Shown piece after piece: positions 27,190 through 37,047 of a stretch of DNA of 64,000 bases. Every line of letters starts with the position of its first letter. Position 1 is the first letter of the stretch. Position numbers and translations under genes: made by a program. The DNA comes from Zymomonas mobilis subsp. pomaceae ATCC 29192 (GTDB taxonomy: Bacteria; Pseudomonadota; Alphaproteobacteria; Sphingomonadales; Sphingomonadaceae), in contig NC_015709.1 in assembly GCF_000218875.1 (NCBI RefSeq), positions 1,619,001-1,683,000 of the forward strand, written 5' to 3'. The notes under the pieces were generated by a model that saw only the letters and a list, made by a program, of their open reading frames with translations, did no database searches and had not been told where the DNA came from.

Positions 27190-27190
27190 G

Positions 27191-27226
27191 GGCCGTAAAG
27201 TCTCATTGAGTCGGTCGCATACGGCC
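27191..27226 (+). repeat. Inverted repeat after the glycerate kinase gene
   Basis: GGCCGTA (27191-27197) and TACGGCC (27220-27226) enclose a smaller CTCA/TGAG pairing. It starts 2 bases after the kinase stop. No T-run follows, so terminator function is uncertain. Confidence 0.5.
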
Positions 27227-27272
27227 ATTACCCTTAAGAAGTTCAGTTCTTTTTTTGAGATGAGGTTAAAGC

Positions 27273-29690
27273 ATGGCAAGCGGCATAATCGCCGAAATTT
27301 CTGGAGCGGAATGGCAAGCCCGCGCCCGATATTTTTTAGGGCGAACTTTATCCTTTATCTCTGCCTTTATTTTGCTTGGCGGGACTATTTTTCTTTTTGC
27401 CGCTTTTATGAGCTATAATTCAACAGACCCAGCTTTTAACACAGCCGCGGCTGGTCCTGCCCATAATATTGGTGGTAATTTGGGGGCTTGGCTTTCTGAT
27501 ATTTTACTCAGCTTAATAGGCTTGCCGGTTTTATTAACCTTGCCCCCTATGATTATTACCGCTTTTCGATTGCTGCGTAATGTACATCAACCGCATCCCT
27601 TGCGGCATGGTCTGCTTATAGTATTAGGCATTATGCTGATAGCCAGTGCGGCCGGTCTGGTCGGTATTGACAGTCAAAGTGGCCTTCCTGCGGGTTGGGG
27701 TGGCAGTATCGGTCTTTTAAGCAGCGGCCTTACGCATAGTCTGTTGAACCTGCTGCCTGTTTCTTCTCTGAGATTTACCCATGGTGCTATTCTGGCCCTT
27801 TTTGCAATTGGGGGTATCGCTGTTTGGCTTTGGGGATTGGGCTTTGATGCTTATGAGCGGGCTTTTATCCGTCGTTTCTTGTCCCGTGTTGGCACCAGAA
27901 AAAAAAATATTCTCAAAAAAAACGACGTTGCAAAAGAAAGCAAAAATAAAAATAGTTCTACTTCTGAAAGGGCAGACGTAAAGATTAGCCCTCCCCTAAT
28001 AGCTAAAGTCGCAGATATACCTGGATCAGATGATGATTTCTCAGAAATTACGCCGATAGAAGCCCATATTAATAAAGAAATGGGTATTGAATCCCGTCCG
28101 ATTATTACAACTTATTCTCCGGCAGTAGATTCCGGTGATCCGGCCAAGCGGAAACCGCTGAACGAACATACGCATTATGAACTGCCCTCTATTGATTTTT
28201 TACAAGAAATGCCTGTCCACGCCGCGCACCATGTCGACCATGATGCTTTAGAACGGAATGCGCGCTTATTAGAAACTGTCTTACAGGATTTTCATGTCCG
28301 TGGGCAGATTGTCGAAATCCGGCCAGGGCCAGTCGTGACCATGTATGAACTGGAACCTGATGCTGGCATCAAAGCGAGCCGTGTTATCGCCTTGGCCGAT
28401 GATATTGCGCGTTATATGTCGGCTGAATCCGCGCGTATTGCAGTCATTCCGGGGCGGACGGTTATTGGTATTGAATTACCTAACCCGAAAAGAGATATGG
28501 TCTCGCTGAGAGAATTAGTGGGTTCGGAAGTTTATGATAATCAAAAAGGCTCTTTACCGCTTATTTTAGGTAAAAATATTGCAGGTGATCCGGTCATCAC
28601 CGATCTTGCACCCATGCCCCATCTTTTGGTGGCAGGTACGACGGGATCAGGTAAATCTGTCGGTATTAACTGTATGATTTTATCACTACTTTATCGTTTG
28701 ACGCCTGAGCAATGCCGGATGATTATGATCGATCCTAAAATGCTCGAACTTTCTATTTATGATGGCATCCCCCATCTTTTATCCCCTGTCGTTACTGAAC
28801 CTTCCAAGGCGGTGCGTGCCTTGAAATGGGCTGTTGAACAGATGGAAGAGCGCTATCGAATGATGGCTTCTGCTGGGGTGCGCGGTCTTGCGGGTTTTAA
28901 TCAAAAAGTAAGGGAAGCTAAATCACGCGGAGAGCCGCTTAGCCGCAAAGTGCAAACAGGCTATGATAAGATAAGCGGACAGCCTGTTTATGAAGACGAA
29001 ACGCTCGAATATGAACCGCTGCCGCAAATTGTCGTGGTGGTTGATGAACTGGCCGATCTGATGATGACGGCAGGTAAGGAGGTTGAATATCTCATTCAGC
29101 GCCTCGCCCAAAAAGCGCGTGCTGCGGGTATTCATCTTATTATGGCAACGCAACGCCCATCAGTCGATGTTATCACAGGGGTTATTAAAGCTAACCTTCC
29201 GACCCGTATCAGTTTTCAGGTAACTTCGAAGATCGATTCCCGCACCATTCTTGGAGAACAAGGCGCGGAGCAGCTTCTGGGTAAGGGCGATATGCTCTAT
29301 ATGCCGGGAGGAAAACAGGTTTTACGCGTTCATGGACCTTTCGTGAGTGATGGAGAAGTACAGGCTATTGCTGATCACTGGCGATTACAGGGAACGCCTG
29401 AATATATCTCTTCTGTCACAGAGGAACCGGTAGAGGGTGGCTATAAACTGGAAGGGCAGCCTGACGGAGATCATGACCCTGAAACCAAACGCTACCGTGA
29501 TGCCGTACAATTAGTAGTCGAAAGCCGTAAAGCATCGACCAGTTGGCTACAACGTCAACTCCGTGTGGGCTATAATAATGCCGCCCGTTTAATTGAGCGT
29601 ATGGAAAAAGAAGGTATCGTTTCGGCGGCGGATCATGTCGGTCGCAGAGAAGTCTTGATCGAAGCCGATGATCTCGCCACTTTATTATAA
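27273..29690 (+). CDS. ftsK: DNA translocase FtsK
   Basis: A septum-anchored hexameric DNA pump that clears and aligns chromosome termini during division. In 805 residues: four membrane segments within about 20-195, a charged linker (about 205-315), then the motor. The motor has the Walker A box VAGTTGSGKSVGINCMI and Walker B VVVVDELADLMM, with ATQRPSVDVITGVIKAN. The C-terminal winged-helix gamma domain (RKASTSWLQRQLRVGYNNAA) recognises polarising DNA sequences. The linker is short for FtsK, as in SpoIIIE-like forms. lolA follows 148 bases later, an order I recall from other alphaproteobacteria. Confidence 0.96.
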   Translation: MASGIIAEISGAEWQARARYFLGRTLSFISAFILLGGTIFLFAAFMSYNSTDPAFNTAAAGPAHNIGGNLGAWLSDILLSLIGLPVLLTLPPMIITAFRLLRNVHQPHPLRHGLLIVLGIMLIASAAGLVGIDSQSGLPAGWGGSIGLLSSGLTHSLLNLLPVSSLRFTHGAILALFAIGGIAVWLWGLGFDAYERAFIRRFLSRVGTRKKNILKKNDVAKESKNKNSSTSERADVKISPPLIAKVADIPGSDDDFSEITPIEAHINKEMGIESRPIITTYSPAVDSGDPAKRKPLNEHTHYELPSIDFLQEMPVHAAHHVDHDALERNARLLETVLQDFHVRGQIVEIRPGPVVTMYELEPDAGIKASRVIALADDIARYMSAESARIAVIPGRTVIGIELPNPKRDMVSLRELVGSEVYDNQKGSLPLILGKNIAGDPVITDLAPMPHLLVAGTTGSGKSVGINCMILSLLYRLTPEQCRMIMIDPKMLELSIYDGIPHLLSPVVTEPSKAVRALKWAVEQMEERYRMMASAGVRGLAGFNQKVREAKSRGEPLSRKVQTGYDKISGQPVYEDETLEYEPLPQIVVVVDELADLMMTAGKEVEYLIQRLAQKARAAGIHLIMATQRPSVDVITGVIKANLPTRISFQVTSKIDSRTILGEQGAEQLLGKGDMLYMPGGKQVLRVHGPFVSDGEVQAIADHWRLQGTPEYISSVTEEPVEGGYKLEGQPDGDHDPETKRYRDAVQLVVESRKASTSWLQRQLRVGYNNAARLIERMEKEGIVSAADHVGRREVLIEADDLATLL

Positions 29691-29838
29691 GCTATAAGGG
29701 AGGTTTTTCGGTTTTCTCGAATTAACGATGGGTTCACCTCACTTCTGCATATGAAGAAGATATATAATCTATCCTCATTTGCTTTTTTCTAGGTTCTGAG
29801 GTGAGCTCCGTCAGTCGGATGTTAAGGAATTAAGAATA

Positions 29839-30516
29839 ATGATATATTCTGTCTTTTCAAATCCGAATAGGGCTTTTTTTGCAGCCTCTCTTATCCTGGC
29901 GACAAGTGTTTTTCATAGTGCAGGAAGTTTGACCGCTGCTCCCCCCTCAGCCAACGTCAGTAACACTTCTTCTTCTACAACTTTTTCACAGATTCAAGCC
30001 CATCTGCGCGATGTAACTACGATGACTGCGCAATTTGTCCAGATCGATCGGAATGGTCAAGCGCTTAGCGGAACGCTCACCTTAAAAAGACCAGGCCTTA
30101 TCCGTTTTCAGTATCAAAAGGATGTCCCTTTACTGATCGTTGGTGATGGTAAAGCCTTGGTGATGATTGATTATTCAGTAAGACAGGTTTCCCGTTGGCC
30201 GATTGGGGATTCTCCCCTCTCTATTTTGATCGATCCTTCCAAAGATGTCGCCCATTATGCGACGCTTACGTCTGATGATGGCAAACATATTGTTATTACG
30301 GGACGCGATCCAAAACATCCCGATTTTGGTACTATTGCCATTGATTTTGAGCGAGACACAAAGGCCCCCGCTAATCTGATGCTAATGGGTTGGACCGTTA
30401 TTGATGCTCAAAATAATCGTTCACAGATTGTTTTATCAGACCAGAAATTTAATCAGCCTGTTTCTAATAATATGTTCCGTTGGAATGACCCGCGTAGTAA
30501 CGCTGGTCCCCGTTAA
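29839..30516 (+). CDS. lolA: Outer-membrane lipoprotein carrier protein LolA
   Basis: The periplasmic chaperone that carries lipoproteins from LolCDE to the outer membrane. A signal peptide is present (about 1-35). The mature part shows FSQIQAHLRDVTTMTAQFVQ, LSGTLTLKRPGLIRFQY and DFERDTKAPANLMLMGWTVI, typical of the LolA beta-sheet fold. AAGGA lies about 10 bases before ATG 29839. It ends 3 bases before the convergent stop of the minus-strand gene. Confidence 0.92.
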   Translation: MIYSVFSNPNRAFFAASLILATSVFHSAGSLTAAPPSANVSNTSSSTTFSQIQAHLRDVTTMTAQFVQIDRNGQALSGTLTLKRPGLIRFQYQKDVPLLIVGDGKALVMIDYSVRQVSRWPIGDSPLSILIDPSKDVAHYATLTSDDGKHIVITGRDPKHPDFGTIAIDFERDTKAPANLMLMGWTVIDAQNNRSQIVLSDQKFNQPVSNNMFRWNDPRSNAGPR

Positions 30517-30518
30517 AT

Positions 30519-30941
30519 TCATTTTTTAAAGAGAAATGAATAGGTTTTTTTAAAACTATTCTTCATTTTTGTAAAAGCTGAAATGAAGCGAGAATAAGTC
30601 ATTGATCTTAGTATGCTCTTTTTGTTGTAATGCACGCTATGTTCTTTTTGTGCTATGGAATTAGGGCGTGTATCCGGTAGCATTCTATATTTGCCTTTAT
30701 ATAAAAATTCATAAAGCCTTTGCTTTAAACGTCTAAATTCTCGGTTTGGGCTATGATCAAAGAATGAGCTGACGTTACCATACAGCTGTTTAATATTGTC
30801 ATGGAAAGGGTCTGTTTCGATCTCGCCTACAAGATGATATAGAATGCGTCCACGACCATATTCTTTATTTTCTACTAAAATATCGACCATACGTAATAAT
30901 ATGGTTCTGACATCTGTCGGTATTTGCGCTTTCTGTCCCAT
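30519..30941 (-). CDS. Unknown small basic protein
   Basis: I do not recognise this protein. From ATG 30941 (GGAT 7 bases upstream) it has 140 residues, soluble and basic. Segments include TDVRTILLRMVDILVENKEY, RGRILYHLVGEIETDPFHDN and an end rich in Lys, Phe and Ser. A TTG at 31025 would add 28 residues but has no ribosome site. No signal peptide or membrane helix is seen. Base composition is AT-rich around it, and it stands alone between lolA and a long noncoding stretch. Confidence 0.6.
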   Translation of the reverse strand: MGQKAQIPTDVRTILLRMVDILVENKEYGRGRILYHLVGEIETDPFHDNIKQLYGNVSSFFDHSPNREFRRLKQRLYEFLYKGKYRMLPDTRPNSIAQKEHSVHYNKKSILRSMTYSRFISAFTKMKNSFKKTYSFLFKK

Positions 30942-31429
30942 CTTTTTATCCAATGTTATAAGATATTTATCTGTAATATTTACTATATAGTCTTTAATTA
31001 TCAATAAGTGATTAATGCTATTCAACTTAATGATATATTTATATTATTTGCTTATTAATATTATTATATTACCAATAATAATTTAAATAAATTTGCTGTT
31101 CTGATCAGCCTGTCAATATTACGAATTTTCAAAACATTCAGGCAGAATATTTCCTGCTTTATTCTACCATATAACAAGGCATTTTATAGCGGCTTTTTCG
31201 CGAGGCTATCCCCTAATATTTTGTTCGGTTTCACATTCATTCTATCTCACAATAAAAAATTTGAACAATTTTCGTGTAATTATATTTTATATAATTATGT
31301 TTTTTAATTTTAAAAAATATAAAAATTATAATTTTTTTATAAAAATTCCAAAATAAAATTTTTGGATATTTAATAACGGTTAAAATGTAAAAAATTTAAA
31401 TTTAAATTTAACTTTTATTCATCTTAGTG

Positions 31430-31572
31430 ACAGCTTTTAGGGTGTAGTGACATTTTTGTGGCAAGTATGCTGGCAGAATTTTCCCCCCTGTTGTCTGTCA
31501 GTATTAAGCCATCTCGCGTGACCAAACGCAGGTCAGCCCTCGCTTCATGCCCCCGAAGCGAGGGCCTTTTTT
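31430..31572 (+). ncRNA. Candidate small RNA ending in a strong orphan terminator
   Basis: The stretch before 31536 has no credible gene on the plus strand: lolA ends 1 kb upstream and xthA begins 170 bases downstream. Yet it ends in one of the best terminators of the window. Base composition shifts at about 31430 from very AT-rich to mixed. I cannot place the 5' end or recognise a family; 6S, SRP and tmRNA features are absent. A short xthA leader with attenuation is an alternative. Confidence 0.35.
31536..31572 (+). terminator. Strong Rho-independent terminator with no upstream gene
   Basis: A perfect 11-bp GC-rich stem GCCCTCGCTTC / GAAGCGAGGGC with an 8-base loop is followed by CTTTTTTTATC. 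Confidence 0.9.
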
Positions 31573-31742
31573 TATCTTTTTCAGAATATCTGTAATCGAG
31601 AATAGCTTGCTGACAGACTGGTTTTTATGCTTAAATCATAGGCATAAAAGGATAGGTTTAAATTCAGTAAGGCAGTCTTACTGCGCTATAATTTTTGTTC
31701 AGTTTAAAGCTGGAATTGATCAAGAACAGGGAATTAAAAATT

Positions 31743-32531
31743 TTGCGTATTGTCTCGTGGAACATCAATTCAGTACGGGCGCGGTTATCTCATATTGAAC
31801 GTTTCTTAAAAGAAGAGCAGCCCGATATTTTGTGTTTACAAGAGACTAAGGCCACGAATGCGGTTTTTCCTGCCGTTTTTTTTAAAGAACTAGGATATAT
31901 TTATCAGGCCATTCATGGACAACCTAGTTATAACGGCGTTGCCATTCTAAGTCGGGTTCCCTTCTGTGAGGCCGAAACTATCAAATATGACTGGCAAAAT
32001 AATCAAGAAGCGCGTCATATCGGTATCGAGCTGGCAAATGGCGTACGTTTGGAAAATGTATATATTCCGGCAGGGGGCGATATTCCTGATCGCGATATTA
32101 ACCCTAAATTTGGTCAGAAGCTGGATTTTATTACCCGAATGACCAAATGGTCTTCTTCGCTTGAACAACCGACTATTCTGGTTGGAGATTTTAATATTGC
32201 GCCTTTGGAATCCGATGTTTGGAGTCATAGGCAGCTTTTGAATGTTGTTAGCCATACTGCTGTCGAGATTGCGCATCTTGCTCAATTTCAGGCCAGCCAT
32301 GATTGGATAGATTTAGGCCGTCATTTCCATGCCGCACCCAAGCGCCTTTACACATGGTGGAGCTATCGCGCCAAGGATTGGACCGTTTCTGATCGTGGTC
32401 GTCGTCTTGACCACATGTGGGCTAGTCCATCCTTGATAGATAAGGCTATTGCACATCGCGTTTGTGAATCCTGCCGGAATTGGATAAAACCTTCCGACCA
32501 TGTTCCTTTGCTTACGGAGTTTCGTTTTTAA
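31743..32531 (+). CDS. xthA: Exodeoxyribonuclease III
   Basis: A DNA-repair nuclease with AP-endonuclease and 3'-5' exonuclease activity. The endonuclease/exonuclease/phosphatase fold is clear: RIVSWNINSVRARL, DILCLQETKA, YNGVAILSR, LENVYIPAGG, LVGDFNIAP and the closing KPSDHVPLLTEFRF. I start at TTG 31743, giving the usual ExoIII N-terminus, with AGGGA 10 bases upstream. The frame is open from 31695. The stop overlaps the ribA start as TAATG. 262 residues. Confidence 0.92.
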   Translation: MRIVSWNINSVRARLSHIERFLKEEQPDILCLQETKATNAVFPAVFFKELGYIYQAIHGQPSYNGVAILSRVPFCEAETIKYDWQNNQEARHIGIELANGVRLENVYIPAGGDIPDRDINPKFGQKLDFITRMTKWSSSLEQPTILVGDFNIAPLESDVWSHRQLLNVVSHTAVEIAHLAQFQASHDWIDLGRHFHAAPKRLYTWWSYRAKDWTVSDRGRRLDHMWASPSLIDKAIAHRVCESCRNWIKPSDHVPLLTEFRF

Positions 32532-33625
32532 TGGTTGATGACCGCAAAGCCGTTGCTGTTGCTCAGGCTATTGATGCACTACGTCGCGGATGGCCTGTCA
32601 CCATTAGCGATGAGAACGAGGCCCTTAGTTTATTGGCGGTCGAAAGGGCAGATGATTATCGGTTGGCTTCTTTTGATCCTGATAAAAAAGCGAATATCCT
32701 TTTATCGGCTGCTCGTGCTGAGACGCTTAAATTAGCCAATGAAAAAGAAGCGGCCACGCCCAATCAAGCCGTAACCTTAATAAGAACGCCCTGGATAGAT
32801 TGTGCAGGAGCGCTTGCTCTAGCTGATCCTTCTATGGATATGGAGAAGCCTTTAAAAGGCCCTTTTAAATTACGACCTACGCCTGTAAAAAAAGCCGCGA
32901 TGGCCGCGTTAGAACTTGCAAGGTTAGCGGGAATTCTTCCTGCTTTTTTTATGCAGGAAGGCGTATCCGCACAAACGCTTATCAATATTCCAGCGATAGA
33001 TATTAATAATTTTTCTTCGGGAGAGGGCATTTATATCGCTGCAAGAGCGCGTTTGCCTATTGCCTTGGGCGATCATGGACCGGCAATCGAAAATAGCCAA
33101 ATTGTTGCTTTCCGTAGTGCCGCTGATGCGGTTGAGCATGTGGCTATTGTTATTGGTCATGCCAATGATCAACCTCCGATTATCAGGCTTCATAGCGAAT
33201 GTTTAACGGGCGATGTCTTTGGTTCATTAAAATGTGATTGTGGCCCCCAGCTTCATCAGGCCTTAAGAATAATAGCTGAATCGGGTTATGGTATATTATT
33301 ATATTTAAGGCAGGAGGGACGGGGTATCGGCCTGATCAATAAATTGCGGGCTTATGTGCTACAAGATCAGGGTTTCGATACAGTTGATGCCAATCTTCGG
33401 CTTGGCTTTGCCAATGATGCACGTGATTTTCGTCTTGCCGCCCGAATGTTAAGCGAATTAAACGTGGGTAGGGTTCGCCTTCTTACTAATAACCCCGATA
33501 AGGTTAGTGGCCTAAAACAAGCGGGTATTGATGTTCTGGAACGTATTCCTTTAAAAATTACACCTAATGCTCATAATCAGGCCTATCTTGAAACCAAGCG
33601 CGACCGTAGCGGCCATCAATTGTAA
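32531..33625 (+). CDS. ribA: GTP cyclohydrolase II with degenerate N-terminal RibB-like domain
   Basis: Opens GTP to start riboflavin synthesis. The C-terminal catalytic domain (about 165-355) has RLHSECLTGDVFGSLKCDCG with the zinc cysteines. LRQEGRGIGLINKLRAYVLQ and ARMLSELNVGRVRLLTNNP follow. The N-terminal 160 residues resemble a decayed DHBP synthase domain (AIDALRRGWPVTISDENEAL) without its usual acidic active-site pattern, so DHBP synthase is probably encoded elsewhere. Start ATG 32531 overlaps the xthA stop. 364 residues. Confidence 0.92.
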   Translation: MVDDRKAVAVAQAIDALRRGWPVTISDENEALSLLAVERADDYRLASFDPDKKANILLSAARAETLKLANEKEAATPNQAVTLIRTPWIDCAGALALADPSMDMEKPLKGPFKLRPTPVKKAAMAALELARLAGILPAFFMQEGVSAQTLINIPAIDINNFSSGEGIYIAARARLPIALGDHGPAIENSQIVAFRSAADAVEHVAIVIGHANDQPPIIRLHSECLTGDVFGSLKCDCGPQLHQALRIIAESGYGILLYLRQEGRGIGLINKLRAYVLQDQGFDTVDANLRLGFANDARDFRLAARMLSELNVGRVRLLTNNPDKVSGLKQAGIDVLERIPLKITPNAHNQAYLETKRDRSGHQL

Positions 33626-33659
33626 ATTTCGGGTGTATCCCTTGGTGAGTAGCGTATAA

Positions 33660-34211
33660 ATGACCCGACTTTATGTCGATAGTAAGCAAGGTATCTTAAT
33701 CGAAGAAGGGGACGGGTACCGCTGTCAGACAACTTGTGCGATCGGTCGAAAGGGTATTGTTTCCGCACAGGAAAAAAGAGAAGGGGATGGTAAAACGCCT
33801 TTAGGCTGTTGGCCCATTCGATCGGCTCTTTTAAGACCGGATCGCCTTTCTTACTATTCCTTTGATTCCAAAGCTCTCCCTTTCAAACTGGAAAAGATCA
33901 AAATACCGTGGCGGTGGGTTAGACCCAGTGATGGTTGGTGCGATGATAGTGACCATCCCAGCTATAATCAGCCGGTAACTTTACCCTTTCCCGCCTCTGC
34001 TGAGACTTTATGGCGAGAGGATGGTCTATACGATATTATTATTACTCTAGGTTATAATGATAGCCCCATATATAAGGGGTGCGGTAGTGCTATTTTTCTT
34101 CACTGCTCAATTCCAGATCGTCAGACAGCAGGATGTGTGGCTGTTATGCAAGATTTTCTTCAGAATTTGCTGTTAAGACTGCAATTAGGGGATAGCCTTA
34201 CGATATTTTGA
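33660..34211 (+). CDS. L,D-transpeptidase-like (YkuD) family protein
   Basis: A 183-residue protein with the YkuD cysteine-peptidase layout: GDGKTPLGCWPI, ITLGYNDSPIYKGCGSAIFL and the catalytic box HCSIPDRQTAGCVAV. In the box, the histidine and final cysteine match the HxnHGC pattern. No signal peptide is visible from ATG 33660, which is odd for an enzyme that crosslinks peptidoglycan. The family also includes cytoplasmic members of unknown role. It lies 34 bases after ribA. Confidence 0.85.
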   Translation: MTRLYVDSKQGILIEEGDGYRCQTTCAIGRKGIVSAQEKREGDGKTPLGCWPIRSALLRPDRLSYYSFDSKALPFKLEKIKIPWRWVRPSDGWCDDSDHPSYNQPVTLPFPASAETLWREDGLYDIIITLGYNDSPIYKGCGSAIFLHCSIPDRQTAGCVAVMQDFLQNLLLRLQLGDSLTIF

Positions 34212-34433
34212 GGCTATCAAGCTTTATAATGGCTGTGTAAGCATTGCAGTCACAGTTTTTATAACAAATTGTCACTGGACATTTTGCTATCTGTTAAGCT
34301 TTAGCATTCAGGCTAATATAGCCTATAGACAGGAAGTTTCTGTTGCCTATCAGGGGAATAAAACTAGATGGCTTTATAAAAGCCGCTGATATGTTTTCTT
34401 GGTACAATAAAAAATTAAAGAATACCTGCAAGA

Positions 34434-34451
34434 ACCGGAAAAAATCCGGTC
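34434..34451 (+). repeat. Small hairpin in the TonB-dependent receptor leader
   Basis: AACCGGA..TCCGGT pairs 5-6 bases about 25 bases before the receptor ATG and close to its GGAGAGG ribosome site. No Fur box is recognisable in 34212-34476. Confidence 0.4.
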
Positions 34452-34476
34452 ATATCGCGGTAAAGGAGAGGATGGA

Positions 34477-36942
34477 ATGACAGGGTATTTTTGTCGGCTG
34501 TTGGCAGGCACTGCGCTTATCGCCTGTACACAAGCAGCTTATGCACAGGGTGTTCAATATAAAAGACCTAACGGTTCGTCTCAAGCGCTTGGTAATCAAC
34601 CCTCGGCGGCGGCGAATCCTGCTCCAGCTCAGACAACAGGGGCAATCCCTCCAGGACAAACGCCAACAGCTAAACCTTCCAGACCTGTTCCAGATAAGCC
34701 TTTACTCAGGAAGGCGGATATTACTCAGCCTCGGGCGAAAGACGATGGCGCAGGCGGTTTGGTTAGCCGTCGTGTCGGACGTGACGATATTGCTAATATA
34801 GGCTTTGGTCAAAGCCGTCAGCAATTCACTATAACGGGTGCTAATTTCAGCCGAATGACACCTGGAACGTCTGCTTTGAGTGTTATTTCTACCTTACCCG
34901 GTGTGAACTATCAGTCTGCTGATTCTTTTGGACTCGATGAAAAAGCGACTAGCCTTTATATTCATGGTTTCTCACAGAACCAGATTGGTTTTACCATTGA
35001 TGGTGTACCCCTCGGTAATATGATGGATAGCAGCAACGGTTTGTCCATCAACCGGATGATTATGCCGGAAAATATTGATGCCGTAACCGTTAATTCGACA
35101 TCGGGTAGTCTAGGTTTAGCGGCTAATAATAATGTCGGCGGCTCGGTACAATTTATATCCCATCGGCCAGGCGATAAGCTCGATATTGTTGGTTCTGGTA
35201 CTTATGGTTCCAATAACACATGGCGTGGATTTACCCGGGTAGAAACGGGTGACTTAACAGGGAATGGCCTACGGGGTTCCTTTAGCTATGGTTATCTTAC
35301 CAGTGGTAAGACCCGTGGATGGGGTAAAGAAAAAGAGCATCAGGTAAATGCTAAAATCGTGCAGGATTTGCATGATGGGTATGATGGCGAAATCGGTGCC
35401 TTTTTTGATTATTCCAGTCAGAATCAAACGAACTATATGGATACCAGCTATGACATGCAAAAAAGGCTAGGTACCTATACCGACTATACCCATAATTGGG
35501 GTATAGCAGAGCAAATGGCAAGCGCTTATCAGAGTGGTAGCAATAACTATCCTGCCCCTTATTCATCGGTTAATGACACCTATTATAGCGCTTCCACTTT
35601 ACGGCGTGATTATATCGGCGGTCTGCATTTTAAAAGACATCTTACCAAAGAAATCAGCGTTGATGTAACTGGCTATTATAATCGGGAATATGGCCAGGAT
35701 CTGATGTATGATCCTTATGTTTCTACGCCTGGTGGTTCTTCTTTATCGGTTCAAGGGGTTACTTCAACACAAAACCGAGGGGGTATAACCGGTCACGTCG
35801 CTTGGGATCACGATTTTTCAGTTTTCAAAAACCATTTAGAAGCCGGTGGTTGGTATGAATCCAGCACTAGCCATCAAGCGACAGATTATTATGATCTCGC
35901 AGCGAATGCCAGCGGACCTTCTCGTAATATCTTACAATATCAGAATGACCCGTTCAGTTCTCAATGGGCGCATAAAATTGGTACAGAAACAACCATGTAT
36001 TATGTTTCTGACCGGATGGACTTTGGTAAAGTTACCTTGTCCGGTGGGTGGAAAGGCTTCCAGACAACCAGTGAGAATAAGGCTTTAGGTAATCTCAGCG
36101 ATTATAATCGCGCAACGGGTAAGATGAATTCAACGGATTGGTTCCTGCCGCAATTTGGTATTTTGTGGAAACCTGATTCCCGTATCGATTTCTTCTTTAA
36201 TTATTCTGAAAACATGCAGGCGCTTAATGCTAATCTGTTAGCGGCAACCTCGCAGGCTAATTTCGACAGCTTGGCCAGCAATCGCAAAATGCGGCCCGAA
36301 AAGTCGACCAATTATGAAATTGGTATGCGCTATCATGAAGGCCGTTTCCAGACAGCTATTTCGGGCTATTATAGCTACATTACGAATAATATGCTGGCGA
36401 CCTCGACGACCGGTAATGCGCCGATCAATCTCTATAATGTCGGCGGCGTCAAGAATTATGGCGTTGATGTAAGCGCCATGTATCGTGTCCTTCGTCCATT
36501 ATCTTTCTTGGCCAGCTATTCCTATACGCATGCTACTTATGCCAATAATATTATGAGTAGTAACGGTAGTGTGCTTTATCAGACCAAAGGCAATTGGGTA
36601 CCGGGCATTGCACGCAATATGTTCAAGGCTGATATCGTTTATGACGATCACCATCTTTTGATGCGAGTAGGGGCGAACTTTATGGTTCACCGTTCCGTTG
36701 ATTTCATGGATACCGTCCATACTCCCGGACAATATGTTTTAAATGGGGCGATCGGTTATCACTTCGGTGATGAAGTACCTTATATGAAAAACTGGACGAT
36801 TATCGGCAATGTTACCAATATGACGGGACAACGCTATGTCTCAACAATTGGTACGACCGGTTTCGCTGCAAGTGGCGATGCCCAGAATTTACAGGCTGGT
36901 GCGCCCCGTCGTTTCTTCATAACGCTGAAACGGGGTCTTTAA
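34477..36942 (+). CDS. TonB-dependent outer-membrane receptor
   Basis: An 821-residue gated beta-barrel importer. Signal peptide at 1-23 (LLAGTALIACTQAAYAQG), a Pro/Gln-rich linker (about 30-80), a plug domain (about 105-230) and a barrel to the end. The plug shows LSVISTLPGVNYQSAD, LYIHGFSQNQIGFTIDGVPL and SLGLAANNNVGGSVQF. The barrel includes MRPEKSTNYEIGMRYHEGRF and closes with APRRFFITLKRGL. The plug wording resembles sphingomonad receptors of unknown substrate. No uptake gene is adjacent, so the ligand is unknown. AAAGGAGAGG precedes the ATG. The bidirectional terminator follows. Confidence 0.93.
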   Translation: MTGYFCRLLAGTALIACTQAAYAQGVQYKRPNGSSQALGNQPSAAANPAPAQTTGAIPPGQTPTAKPSRPVPDKPLLRKADITQPRAKDDGAGGLVSRRVGRDDIANIGFGQSRQQFTITGANFSRMTPGTSALSVISTLPGVNYQSADSFGLDEKATSLYIHGFSQNQIGFTIDGVPLGNMMDSSNGLSINRMIMPENIDAVTVNSTSGSLGLAANNNVGGSVQFISHRPGDKLDIVGSGTYGSNNTWRGFTRVETGDLTGNGLRGSFSYGYLTSGKTRGWGKEKEHQVNAKIVQDLHDGYDGEIGAFFDYSSQNQTNYMDTSYDMQKRLGTYTDYTHNWGIAEQMASAYQSGSNNYPAPYSSVNDTYYSASTLRRDYIGGLHFKRHLTKEISVDVTGYYNREYGQDLMYDPYVSTPGGSSLSVQGVTSTQNRGGITGHVAWDHDFSVFKNHLEAGGWYESSTSHQATDYYDLAANASGPSRNILQYQNDPFSSQWAHKIGTETTMYYVSDRMDFGKVTLSGGWKGFQTTSENKALGNLSDYNRATGKMNSTDWFLPQFGILWKPDSRIDFFFNYSENMQALNANLLAATSQANFDSLASNRKMRPEKSTNYEIGMRYHEGRFQTAISGYYSYITNNMLATSTTGNAPINLYNVGGVKNYGVDVSAMYRVLRPLSFLASYSYTHATYANNIMSSNGSVLYQTKGNWVPGIARNMFKADIVYDDHHLLMRVGANFMVHRSVDFMDTVHTPGQYVLNGAIGYHFGDEVPYMKNWTIIGNVTNMTGQRYVSTIGTTGFAASGDAQNLQAGAPRRFFITLKRGL

Positions 36943-36974
36943 TCCTCGCTAAGACCTATAATTTATTTGAAAAT

Positions 36975-37008
36975 AAAAAAGCCGGAAGTAAAAACCTCCG
37001 GCTTTTTT
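36975..37008. terminator. Bidirectional terminator between receptor gene and aroC
   Basis: GCCGGA (36981-36986) and TCCGGC (36997-37002) with flanking A6 and T6 tracts; serves two converging genes. Its core is close to the stem at 44547-44574. Confidence 0.85.
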
Positions 37009-37047
37009 AATAAGGAAAGCATTTTAAATTCGCGCTATCAACTGAAT

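Noticed and set aside
31947..32300. 117-codon minus-strand frame inside xthA
   Set aside because: Shadow of a conserved gene.
34212..34476. Fur box upstream of the TonB-dependent receptor
   Set aside because: No GATAATNATNATC-like palindrome could be found, so iron regulation is not claimed.
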